Assembly (NCBI GenBank): GCA_002751075.1
Contig: NAOQ01000484.1
Span: 33,334 to 56,364 of the forward strand
Direction: 5' to 3'
DNA length: 23,031 bases
From: Ichthyophonus hoferi
Taxonomy: Eukaryota; Opisthokonta; Ichthyosporea; Ichthyophonida; Ichthyophonidae
Position 1 is the stretch's first letter. Each line of letters starts with the position of its first letter. Below are positions 1 to 10,603 of this stretch, one piece after another. The notes beneath the pieces were generated by a model. That model was not told where the DNA came from. It did no database searches and saw only the letters and a list, made by a program, of their open reading frames with translations. Position numbers and translations under genes: made by a program.

Positions 1-1459
1 GGTGGGGGGAAGGGCTCGGTATGAGTGCCTATAGCTACCTCATACATTCATTCTTATGCAACTATGATTATAACACTACGGTTAATGTATTGTTATCACC
101 ATACATCACATACATAAGGTCATTGTAACTTGAGTGTTCAAGTAGTCTATAAAGTCAAATCAAAACAAAACCAAAAACAAGATAGAAGCAAAGACAATAA
201 TTTATTGCTATATTATTTTTCTCTTGGCTAACATATCCTGTGTGATTTAACAATTGTGATGATAGAGGAGAGTCAATATAAATACATCTACAAGCATAGT
301 ATGGATGTGAGATAGAGGAAGGAAATTTTATCCAACTTTATTAAAATAACTCTCTTATATGATTGGATTTGAGTTTGAGTATATCCGGTATTCAAAATGA
401 ACCAATACATTGCAACACTAGTAGCCTAAACCCTGAACAACAAGATATACACAGTTTGGTTCATGAAAAAAAAAAAACTAAGTACAAATGACATAATTTG
501 AGCTATATCACATTGCTATATATATTATAAATATCGAATAGAAAATGTTTTGGCGGAAGCCCATGGAATTACGTTTGCTAAGTTTGTTTGCTAGTCCTGT
601 AGATCAAATAGCGGTCTCAAAACAATATATATAGATATATAGATATCCAGGTGCATAGATAACGAGTTCTTTGCATCTACCACATACATACATACCCCAG
701 TGTATTTGAACCAACCAATTTCGCGCCTTGGCCAAATCGGCCCGCATGATTGGTGCGGCTTAATGAAATACCGACCCAGCAGCCAATCAAAAAATTAGTT
801 AACCGCTGAGCTCCCATGAAGCTAATAAGAAGATAGATGACCCATTGTTGTTGCCAGTACCTGCCAAATAGAGGCTAACGAGGTCATTATAATCTGATTA
901 GATGCCAGAAGAATATATCTATCTGGGCCAAAGACACTAATCACATTAATTAGTTAAAGGTACATAAAAATAAAAATAAAATGAGAAAAAGAAAGAAGAA
1001 AGCATTAATACATAGGGATAGTGGGTTGGTAGGCAAAGCAACTGCGCTAAATGATTGCACGGTGATAAAAGAGTATTAAAAATATAACTCAGGAAAACAT
1101 AGATGAGTGGAATAGTATATAATTAGATAAGGAGAATATTAGAAAGATAATGAAGACAAATGTATTTACATGCATGGATCAAATATTAATATACAAATTA
1201 GCTATATATATATACGGTTGACTTCAGGTTCATTTCCATCACTATACGCATACAAGACAAGAAATGGGAATTAATATTGCCCAAACATAATAGTAATAAT
1301 AGTAATAGTAAACCATATGTATACGTATATGTATATGCTATTATTAAGGATGTAATATTATTTAACAACGAGTACGTAAATAAAAATTTGTGTAATTTTA
1401 CTTAGTAACAAAATGGCATAGAATATATCGAAAGAGTCGATTAATAAATAACACTCGAG
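1..1459. other. Intergenic, 3' of the minus-strand gene; no gene seen
   Basis: I find no exon chain here. The sequence is AT-rich with short TA runs and a near-palindromic run of CATATG/GTATAC type around 1313-1337. CCAAT motifs occur near 717 and 783. The minus-strand gene's stop codon lies at 1460-1462, so the upper part of this stretch should hold its 3' untranslated region, but I see no clear AATAAA on the minus strand close to the stop. Confidence 0.5.
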
Positions 1460-4400
1460 TTAGGGGGGTAACACTGACAGTATAAACAATGTTAGCACGA
1501 TAACATTGGTCAGAAACAGAAGCCATATGACGGGGCTCATCCAATAGGAAATCGTGACCAGGAAGTTAATGCATCGATTGGTAGACTGTGCGCCTATTAT
1601 AGTCAGTGACATAATCGGAATATGGAAGACATGATTGGAAGAATATCATGACTGGTTGGTAGCCACGAAAGATAATCTTAATACTTTACTTTATCCCTAT
1701 GCAATCTAGAATAATCAGTGTTTGTCCAGTAATAAATGCCATCCTGTGTATATTAAAAGACATTCCTACCAGTTGGAACCTTGTCCTATTGGTCCTTCTA
1801 TTACAAATTATAACTTACTTGCTGTGTTACAGCTACCAATAGAATCATTCAATGCAAGGTTTCCCTCTTACTAGTGGGTTGCATATTTGTTAAAATCGTG
1901 TAAAACTTTTAAAAAATTTAAACAAACATTTTATTCATTTTTAATTATTAATTTATTTATTTTTTAAAATTGAAATTTATCTTTTGACTGAGTTGTATAT
2001 AGGTAGAGCTCTTTTGTGTTTGCAATGCAATAGGATGTTAAAGTTTCTAACTATAGCTACATATGGAAATTATAATTGCTATGATGTCAAAATGATGTCA
2101 CACAGAAATCATGAAATCAATTAAGGCTGCATACAGAATATATAGATAGTTAAAGTGGAAAAAAATAATAAAAATGCCACCTATGATATATTTCATTTCA
2201 ATTTAATTTTTATGGTTTCCCGTTGATAGTATACTGTACTGTACCACTACACAAAGCCTATATCCTTATTTTTATACACCCGTTTGTTAGTTTACTACGT
2301 GAATATAATGGTTTGTTTTTCCTTTCGATGCAAGTATGCATTGTAAAATAATGGGTATATGTAGGTAGCATAGATTGTGGAGATAGCTATAAAAGGTGAA
2401 GAGATAAGAATAATTTTTGTTTATCCAATAGAAACATATATTAACACTTATTAGATAATAGAACAGATGGTTAGAATGAAGGCACAAATCAGAAATACGC
2501 GAAGACATACCATTGGTCCCGTCTTAGTATGGCTATTTATAGCTCCATATCTTGATTCACCATTGGTCGATTGCCCCGTAACCCCCGTAACTTTACCCAA
2601 AGATTGGGTAAATAAAATCGTTGTTTGATAGGCGAGATACTTTTAGAATCAGGTGTGAAAAAGTGGTACTGTATTCATAAAATATAGTAACCACATGCAG
2701 ATTAACATGGGAGAGGAGAATCATAAGCGTATAGCTATATATATATATATATATATATGCACTAAGCTAAAATATAGGGTGTCAAAACAACACGTTTGTT
2801 GTAATGTACACGTAAACATAATATTATACATACTACAGAGTAATGTGTTTTTATTCATATTATACATTAGCCGAGTGAGGGCATATCTAGATTGTAAAAG
2901 GCTACATATTATATATACCTTATATATATATGTGTGTGTGTTTAAGTCGCATATATAGTAATATATGCCCTATATAGTAATATATGCCCTATATAGTAAT
3001 ATATGCCCTATATAGTAATATATGCCCTATATAGTAATATACGCATTATATAGTAATATGCACCTTATATAGTAATATATACCTTATATATTGCACATAC
3101 ACCCATTACCACGAGCCTCTAAATGCTGATTTAGCACACATACATCGATACTAAACAATTCATTTTCTTTATCTAAATACATAGAAATGTTGTGTTGTGT
3201 AACTTGTACGTGATTTTATAGAGGTAAACTACTAAAGTGATGTGGGAGCTATAATGTTATTAGAGTACTTGATATAGAATATATAGACATAGTAAATAAT
3301 GGCATTGATTAGAATATGTACCTGGTCAAAAGATAAGAGAGAGTGCATTCATCAAGGTATATGTATATGTATAGGTGTGTATATGTTCTTTGCAGCAAGT
3401 CATACTTGCATATAAATGTATTATATCAATACGTTCTTATGTTTATATATAGTATAGGATAACCTTATATACCATATAGTGTATACTTGGTTGTATATAA
3501 GGATAAGGATAGGCCGGGGGTACAAGATGGCAGACAGAGCCATAGAGGACGCTCAAATAAAATTTATTTAACTTTCATATATATATATATATATATGAGA
3601 TATAGTATAGGTCAATTATTATTAATGTTTAACAGGCGATTGGAAAGAAAAGGAAATATATAATATCTAACATTCAACCAATAATAATATCACACTTACC
3701 TAGATATCGACTATTTAATTCATATTCCAAGGCTAGCCCCAATAACAGGGCGTCAATTGCTCTTGCTATCAGATGAGCTATAGATAGATGGCCCATTGCC
3801 AGTGTTAAATCGAGGATGTTATTGAGCAATTTAAACTGGTAAATTCACTTGTGCCAATTATATCGTTGATGAGCTACGTACACAACGAGATTGTATGGCA
3901 TATATATATATACGATAAACCAATCATAAAATGGGCGAGGAGATATCCAATCACAATATATGCATAAAATGCATGTGACTAAACGTATGTGTAAGCCAAT
4001 TAAACGCAAGTAACTAAATAATTGTGCAATTAATAACTCCAGGGGCAAATTCATATAAAACATTATATCTATATGTATAGTGTATAAGTATAGTGTATAC
4101 ATCAATAAGAAGGAGAGAGAAATACCATATTCAAACCCTTGACCAATAGAGCCATCAAATGAGAAATGTAAGGCCTCCAATGAGCATCTGGAGTAAAGAG
4201 GGAGAGGAAAGGATGAGATGGGGGGTGAGTGTGTAAGAGGGGACATAGCGGGTGAGAGAGGGGGATTTTAATATTAACTTTACTACCCAATCACTCACTA
4301 TTATAAAAACTTTGTATAGTATTACGTATCTTTCTTACACCAAGAAGACCAATTATAATGCAACAGAAACTAGACATCCAATCATATATGTTCACACTTA

Positions 4401-6823
4401 TTCATCTAATAGTACATTTTCCATTGTAATCTACCTTCCAATCTTAATTTTTTATGAGCCAATCATATTAAATGTATACCGAATCCCTCTTGTACTATGG
4501 TTATATGATCCAATCATATTATGGTTACTAGGATACTCACCTACAGCCAATCGCAGCAAACCACAATATCCATCTGATATTAGTGACAGAGGGAGGACGC
4601 AAGGCCAACCCAAACACAGTAATAGAGTTATAGTACCAGCAGATAAGCAGGGCTATAGAGAGAGATATACCGCCTGTAGAGGCCAATAGAATGATCTGGA
4701 GGGAGAAGGAGAGATTAGCTGCTTAACAACGGGATTTTACTGCCATTTCTTTTTCCATGTCAAGTTCCCTAACCACCCAGATAGTATATATATATATATA
4801 TATATAAGCTAATCATGAATAGAGAAATAAAGCTCTTATCCAATCACATATCCGTTATATCGTTCATTATTTAAACTTACAATACGTAGTTAGGATTCTA
4901 TATTTTTACGCATCTTATAAAGGGAAATGGGCATAGATAGAAATTATATATATATGAAATAACTAATACAGTTAAAGTAAATATATAGTACAGTACAGTA
5001 TAGTATATTGTAGCACAGTACAGTATAGTATAGTATAGTATAGTATATATTCATAATATTAATAACTAAGACAACTAATAATTCCACCATCAATTAAGAC
5101 TCTCTATTCGCAGTATACATCTAATCTACCTTCTTCGGTCTAAATACCCTAGAAATAAGCTATCTTTTTACCTACATACTATCACATCTACCAAATATTA
5201 TATATATGCACAATTGCCTAGCCATAGGTGTTTATGAGGTAAATAACACTATAGTAGTTGCTTAGTTACCTAGACATACATATTTACCTATCTATCCAGG
5301 TACACAGTTTATAGTTATTATTATTCACACAACCTGATTATCATTCACATTCACATACAACATGCTTTTATATATAATATTTATAGCCAGGACAATTTAG
5401 CTGTAAGTCATTTTTTTTATGAAAAATGATTCTGTGATGTGCTCATGTTAAGGTAGCTTCGGGTAATATACATCCTTATATGCATCTATTGAACAAAAAA
5501 CTGGTATAACCTAGTGGACGAGAATGCATCTATGTAGTTGCATCCGTATATTAATACAATAATAATTTATTATAAATACAATGTGAATATATTATAAACA
5601 TATTATAAATACATTAACAATATTTCATTGAGTATTTTATGAATATATTAAAAAAGTATTATAAATATGTTATAAGTACATTATGAACAAATTATGGCTG
5701 TATTATACATACTTTATTAATACATTATAAGCATATTTTATATCGTTCATCATTTTAATATGTATAGAGGCGTGTTAGTTGAGATAAAATATGGCACATA
5801 CCAAAGAGAGATAGCGCAGAGGAAAGGGAAGGAGGACCTCTCCCTCTGGACACACGGGTATCCAAGGAATAACATAGGGAGACAGGTCCAGATACATAGC
5901 TTAAAGAGTAAATAGGGTTAGTGGCTGGGTATAGGGTAGGAGGTGATGAGTGCTTGTATGCTTGTATGATAGTATGATAGTATGCTTGCAAATATGAATA
6001 TATATATATGTATTTCTGTATGTATTTATATATATATGATGTATGATAGTATGATAGTATGATAGTATGTATGGTAGTATGTTAATATATACACTACATA
6101 GGCCAATCAAGTTTCCTCTTGTTCTACCCCATAAGCTACCTATACGGGCCCTGTGTAAATAGAGTGAAACCACACTATATATATATATATATGTATATAC
6201 TATTTATATTATCCTATATATTATTTATATTATCCCATATATTTATTGTACATTATTTATATCTGTATTGTTTGATTTTGTAAATATCATATCTTATTTG
6301 TACCAATTATAATTGGGTTTTATTCCAGTAAATAAGTCAATACTTCACACATAAAATACAAATGGGAAACTTGGTGAGCCGAAAGTATTGAGCAACATAA
6401 GCATATATTTGCATATATATATTATTATATAGATATTCTTATGTATACCTATAATTACACATGAAAAAGAGAAACACGGCATATGAAACAGTATTTGTGT
6501 TTATAGTCGGGAAGGGTCAGGTGAATACAGCCAATTATAATACAGGAAAGTAACCAAATATGACACAGGCCAATAACATACCATTAGCCAAGACTACATG
6601 CCAGTAATTGGTAAGAAACAATAACCAAATAAGGGATTATGCAATATCTACATACTACTGTATAGCAGCACCACATTATATAGTATAGCTAAAATTAATT
6701 AATCATGAATTAGGTAACTTATATTGAAGACTACGCCTACACCTAGCAACACACATACCTTAGGTTATGATGTTTGTATATTAAGTGCGATATTAACATG
6801 ACTTGATTGCTATTCGACCTCAT
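1460..6823 (-). CDS. Predicted multi-pass membrane protein, 320 aa, 12 exons, family not recognised
   Basis: Exons, from the 5' end on the minus strand: 6823-6759, 6150-6098, 5899-5802, 4695-4541, 4369-4341, 4187-4126, 3835-3700, 3551-3487, 3321-3269, 3150-3110, 2590-2511, 1585-1460. All eleven junctions keep one reading frame (963 nt). Several have strong sites: donors GTGAGT after 4541 and GTAAGTG after 3700, and a CCCTCCAG acceptor before 4695. The ATG at 6823 follows an in-frame TAA. A polar N-terminus (1-70) precedes about six or seven hydrophobic segments, near 70-94, 112-133, 138-160, 164-194, 203-238 and 288-317. A polar stretch rich in Gly, Ser and Thr (240-282) lies before the last one, and the chain ends soon after it. 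Exon 7 (FKLLNNILDLTLAMG...ALEYELNSRYL) and exon 4 look most clearly coding. The 29-nt exon 5, exon 10 and the acceptor of exon 11 are the weakest calls. I do not recognise the family and assign no function. It lies head to head with TMEM267. Confidence 0.72.
2733..2759. repeat. TA dinucleotide run
   Basis: This is an almost pure TA microsatellite inside the intron between exons 10 and 11 of the minus-strand gene. Similar runs lie near 3578-3596, 4784-4806, 6175-6192, 8979-8999 and 18609-18637, all in introns. Confidence 0.85.
2952..3084. repeat. 19-bp tandem repeat, seven copies
   Basis: Seven head-to-tail copies of a 19-bp unit (consensus TATATAGTAATATATGCCC) run without gaps and are followed by a partial eighth. 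The first four copies are essentially identical and the last three differ at the GCCC end. The array sits in the 519-base intron of the minus-strand gene, about 26 bases past the end of exon 10 (3110), close to that exon's donor site. Confidence 0.92.
3920..4844. repeat. Dense one-sided CCAAT motifs
   Basis: I count CCAAT on the plus strand at 3920, 3947, 3996, 4143, 4177, 4287, 4349, 4378, 4438, 4459, 4510, 4547, 4683 and 4840, often as CCAATCA(TA). I saw none in the opposite orientation within the stretch. About one would be expected at this base composition. Some lie in exons of the minus-strand gene (as ATTGG) but most are intronic. Whether they are regulatory, remains of a repeat, or something else is unknown. 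Confidence 0.6.
4987..5048. repeat. TATAG/TACAG minisatellite
   Basis: Repeats of a five-base unit, TATAG with TACAG variants, lie in the long intron between exons 3 and 4 of the minus-strand gene. The same unit in the opposite orientation (CTATA) builds the runs near 7676-7731, 16893-17004 and 18638-18724. Confidence 0.8.
5568..5725. repeat. Degenerate ATTATAAATAC minisatellite
   Basis: Seven or so diverged copies of an ATTATAAATACATT-like word follow each other at uneven spacing in the intron between exons 3 and 4 of the minus-strand gene. The variation in spacing and sequence suggests an old array. Confidence 0.6.
5964..6081. repeat. GATAGTAT microsatellite blocks
   Basis: Two blocks of an eight-base unit (TATGATAG), near 5964-5990 and 6043-6081, are separated by a TA-rich stretch. 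They lie in the intron between exons 2 and 3 of the minus-strand gene, just past the donor site of exon 2 (6098). Confidence 0.75.
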
Positions 6824-6926
6824 AACCAAAGATACTTACTGTTTCAAACCCCGATGATTACCAATGCCTGCGCTATAAACCTCTACTATATGTACTATAT
6901 ATATTCCTTACTAGCTATAATACAAT
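6824..6926. promoter_or_regulatory. Probable bidirectional promoter between divergent genes
   Basis: Only 103 bases separate the minus-strand ATG (6821-6823) from the TMEM267 ATG (6927). The gap holds a CCAAT box at 6861-6865 and, ten bases on, a TATAAA at 6874-6879 facing TMEM267. With usual TATA spacing, TMEM267 transcription would begin near 6904, leaving a leader of about 20 bases. A GTAAGTAT on the minus strand just below 6838 could be a leader donor for the other gene, but I see no matching acceptor at a workable distance. Confidence 0.55.
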
Positions 6927-9900
6927 ATGTGGCCACTACCTCTACAGGTGGGTAGGTTTCTGATAAGACTTAGAGATAAGTATCATCCTTCGGTCTATTC
7001 TACTTCAACCATCGTTGGATTGCACTTAGCGCTAGTTGTTATGTGCTTTGTGCCTGATTGGTTGCTTTGGAGGTAAGAATTGTGGGACCATTCATTACGA
7101 TTTTCTCTGGTCATGTGTATGTTAGTGGTTACGCCTGTAATATGAAGGGATGCGGAAGATGGGGTTGAAGCTTTGGTATTGACACAGTCAGGCATAGAGA
7201 GACATGAAATATGGGCTCGGGTAGAATATTACAATATTGCTTGAATTTCTTTACTGTAGGTATGATGATATATATATGCTAGTTAAATATCTTTTACATA
7301 GATATGTGGTATGTATATATTTTTTTATATTGTAGTACAGGACAAATGCCATTTTTTGATTTTTTGCTATTTTTCTTGGCAAATATATACCAATACAATG
7401 GGTATCAACACTCTTCCATTCCAACAATGAATATTATCCATCCTTTGTATATCTTTATATATATGTGCATCATTAGTGAAAAAGTAAGGACTATATAGTT
7501 TTACTGTTACGTACACCACATATCTTTCATGTCATACATATTTCAATTATATCTTATGTATATTACTTATTATATTACTTATTATAGTCTCTTTCTCTCT
7601 CTCTTTATCTTCCCTTTCCCGTGTTTACCTATATATATAATAATAATGTATGCATATATGCAATAGGATAATATAATATAGTATATTATATAGTATAATA
7701 TGGTATATATATAATACTACACTATACTATATAAGAGCTATGCATAATCAGAATATAAACCTTAATATATTGTACACAGGTTTCATTGAACCTTCTCTCC
7801 TACCTCACTTAACTAGACCACACCGTAGACATACATATATGCTCCTATAACAGCCTACATATTATTACATTACCCTACCTAACCTTACCAATGCCAACCC
7901 ATCCTTACCAACCAGTCGACCCATCCGTCTCCCTCCGTTTTGTTATGCCCTATTGGATAATATCACTCATGCTACCATTGCAATGGCAACGTGGTTGCTA
8001 GCCTTTGAGGTCCTCACCAAACAGGGAAGAGACACAAATCCTCTTTTCTCTATATGGGTAAGTGAACCCATACGTACTTCATTACCTTTGCATATTTTAT
8101 TCAATAACGATTCTAGCAACCCTACGATATATATTTCTTTTTCTTTGCTATTTTGCACAGTTCTTCTCTGCATTATATTATTATTATTATATAGTCTATA
8201 TTAACTTGTAACCTACATATATGTTGAATTTATATAAATTCCGCTTTACTTCCCATTATATTCGTAAGACATCTATATCAAGATATTTATCAACACATAC
8301 CCTATGAGATCTCTTATATCCCGATTCCTTACCCTCGGCCTACCTCCGCTTACACCATATAGTACACTATAATAACATAGCATATATACATATATATTTC
8401 CTTCCCTCCTTCTCTCTCTCACCTCTCTCCTTAGGGCATAGATGTAGATATATGGGCTATTGGCTGTTTTCTCCTAGGCAGCCTTATTGATGCGGATCAT
8501 TTTCTAGCGGCTGGTTCAATTAGGTTAAAGGTATGGTATATGTATATAGTATATACTCCTTGTCTATGTCTTTGATCCTCTTTATCTGCAGCAATGCATT
8601 TTAGCAATTAAATGAAAAAAGTATATATATTGTGTGCATATACAATAAAATGAATCTATTTTACATTATAGTGTCGTATATGAACGATTTATACTTCCAT
8701 TGTAAGTATATATAATTATTGTCTACATGCATGTTTATTAGGGGGTAACTGTGCCTATTTATCTAGATGGAATTAGGTTTATTTAGTGAATAGTTCATAG
8801 ATAATAGTATTGGAGGATTACGATAAATGGATTGTATACCTGTTATTATTTGGTTATGTAGTCATACTATCCCATGGCTGAGTTTGACTTACTCTTATCT
8901 TTATCTACTTATGTAGCAACCATAGCAATCACAACTATTGATAGGTCGATCTTAATGCAATATAATAACTGTTCTAATATTATATATATATATATATATG
9001 CAAGGATGTATGATTCTCTGATATAACCCTTCAATGAAAAAAATATTTTAACCTATTTCTAAACTGTCTAGCCAATAACAACATCTCTATACGCAGGACG
9101 CTACGTCATTGACAGCTCGGCCATTTGGTCACAACCTTTCATTGTGGTTGGTGGTAAGTTATGACCTATTAAGGATTAAGGAGGGTATTTTCATTGGCTA
9201 TTTAAAAAGTATAGAAGCTTACATCTAGTAAAGAGAGACATACATAGAGTCTTATACGTACTTAGAGACACTCAAATACGTATACAAATACATGCTTTAT
9301 AAGAGTAATAACACACTACAGTAATCAATTAGGGCACTGCCATTATTCCTATGAACTTTATAGAAATATATTGCCTCTATGGACTTTAGGCTTCTGGACT
9401 ACTGTGGAACAGAACGCTAGATGCCTTCCTACGGTCAATACATTTCTATAGGGTTATGGGCCCAGCACACTCCCATTGCGCAGTGGAAGCGTGCTGGGCC
9501 CATAACCCTATAGCAATCTGTGGTAGTTCTAGTAACTGCTTCACAGGCCTCGATGTCGCCACTCTGCTACATACTGATTCTGATTAACCTTTTTGATATT
9601 CTGACCTTACTTATTCACAATGACTTGCTTTATATAGACCGTATTGCATACACTAACCAACACCCTCTCTTTATGTGTTTAGGTGGCTGGATGCCTGTAT
9701 ATAGTTTGTTCCCAACTAGAACTGGGGAATGTAGGTCGGAATGCTGCCTCGTTGACATTGGTTGCTTCGTGGACACACCTCCTTCGTGATTCGTGGAGAC
9801 GAGGGCTGTGGATTTGGCCACTAGGAACTACTTCTTCACTTCCTTATTGGGTCTATCTTTTATTAGAATGCTTAACACCCTTGTTTTTTACATTATTTTC

Positions 9901-9988
9901 AGTCAATAATACTAATAGTATTAGATTAGAACGGCGGGATATTCAGATGCAGCCAGGCGCTAATGAATATGGGTTACTAGAGGTATAA
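6927..9988 (+). CDS. TMEM267: TMEM267 homologue, 248 aa, 5 exons
   Basis: Exons 6927-7072, 7916-8057, 8435-8530, 9097-9153 and 9683-9988 join in frame (747 nt). An in-frame TAA at 6918 precedes the ATG. Human TMEM267, recalled at about 215 residues, matches along its length. Residues 26-48 correspond to the first hydrophobic segment, LLDNITHATIAMATW to its LSDNAVHCVIGMWSW, IDADHFLAAGS (114-124) to VIDVDHFFLAGS, RPFGH (136-140) to RPFLH, and WTHLLRD followed by RRGLWIWPLG (177-195) to [20 protein letters not shown]. Donors are GTAAGA, GTAAGT, GTATGG and GTAAGT; the acceptor before 8435 follows a long CT tract. The function of the family is little known; its Asp/His pattern resembles membrane-bound metal-dependent hydrolases (inference). 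The C-terminus is longer than the human one. The last codons form a possible donor (GAG|GTATAA, near 9983), so an alternative C-terminus is conceivable. Confidence 0.93.
7676..7731. repeat. TATAC/TATAG-type AT repeat in TMEM267 intron 1
   Basis: A low-complexity run of ATATAGTAT and ACTATACTAT words. Closely similar runs occur in channel introns 2 and 4, so this is a family of simple repeats shared by introns of both plus-strand genes. Confidence 0.7.
9446..9513. repeat. Perfect 23-bp inverted repeat (hairpin) in TMEM267 intron 4
   Basis: The left arm 9446-9468 (begins CTATAGGGTTATGGGCC) is the exact reverse complement of the right arm 9491-9513, with a 22-base spacer. After one mismatch, four more pairs extend the outer end. 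The arms are GC-richer than their surroundings. The transcript of intron 4 (9154-9682) would fold into a stable 68-base hairpin. It could be a small-RNA precursor, a tiny foldback element, or a recent palindromic duplication. Confidence 0.93.
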
Positions 9989-10574
9989 TGGGATAATACT
10001 TGCACTGGCGAATAGATGTGTGAGAAGCAAAAGAATCCGTATATAGAATAGGAAGGTTTTAGAATAAGTAATTTTTCAGTATGAAAGGCATTTTGAAGAA
10101 GGCATGTATAGAAAAAAAGAAAACGACGAATATGTATATAGGAGTACAAGAGAACTTTATCTTTAGAGTGAGAAGGGAAAAACAAAACAAAAAACATAGA
10201 TACATATAGGAACGCCTATGACATTGTCTAGAAAATTCAGCAAGACTACCTTCTGGTTTTGTAAGTGTATGGAAGAAGTATGTAGTTACACTTAGAAGAA
10301 TAAATTAGCGTAGATTAAAGTGTATATTGTCAATTAGGGAATTGGATGCTGGGTTTACGATTATAGCTGCATGTTGCATATGCATTATTGAGACTATCTG
10401 TAAATACTAGTATCTGTTGTAGTTGCTATTGTCAAATATACATATACGACGTAGACAAAGTAACCATAATGATAATTATAATTATTTAATTATTTCTGGG
10501 TTCTGAAGTTTGCTGTATGTAAAATGCTATATATAGAACGTTAAAAGGGTTTCGTCTGAGTTGAATTTGGGGTC

Positions 10575-10603
10575 CCCTTATTCTGTAGTAATCGGAATAA
10601 GGG
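10575..10603. repeat. Short inverted repeat
   Basis: CCCTTATTC at 10575-10583 pairs perfectly with GAATAAGGG at 10595-10603 across an 11-base loop. It follows the TMEM267 stop by about 590 bases, so it could lie in or beyond that gene's 3' untranslated region. No run of T follows it, and no role is known. Confidence 0.6.

Noticed and set aside
3845-4246. 133-residue minus-strand open frame
   Set aside because: It reads exon 6 of the minus-strand gene in the wrong frame and then runs into its introns; it is rich in Tyr, Ile and Leu from TA-rich sequence.
4252-4689. 145-residue plus-strand open frame
   Set aside because: It runs antisense to exons 4 and 5 of the minus-strand gene. It shows no family match, and the spliced minus-strand reading explains the sequence better.
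5755-5991. Minus-strand open frame reading GPVSLCYSLDTRV
   Set aside because: All three frames are open across this roughly 100-base exon. The frame reading MYLDLSPYVIP was chosen because only it keeps phase with both neighbouring exons.
6838-6858. Possible tRNA B-box-like word (TTTCAAACCCC) near 6842
   Set aside because: No matching A box or cloverleaf stems can be found around it.
10218-10260. Possible first exon with ATG (MTLSRKFSKTTFWF) and a GTAAGT donor
   Set aside because: No in-frame following exon could be found; joined to the acceptor at 13763 it meets a stop before the channel start.
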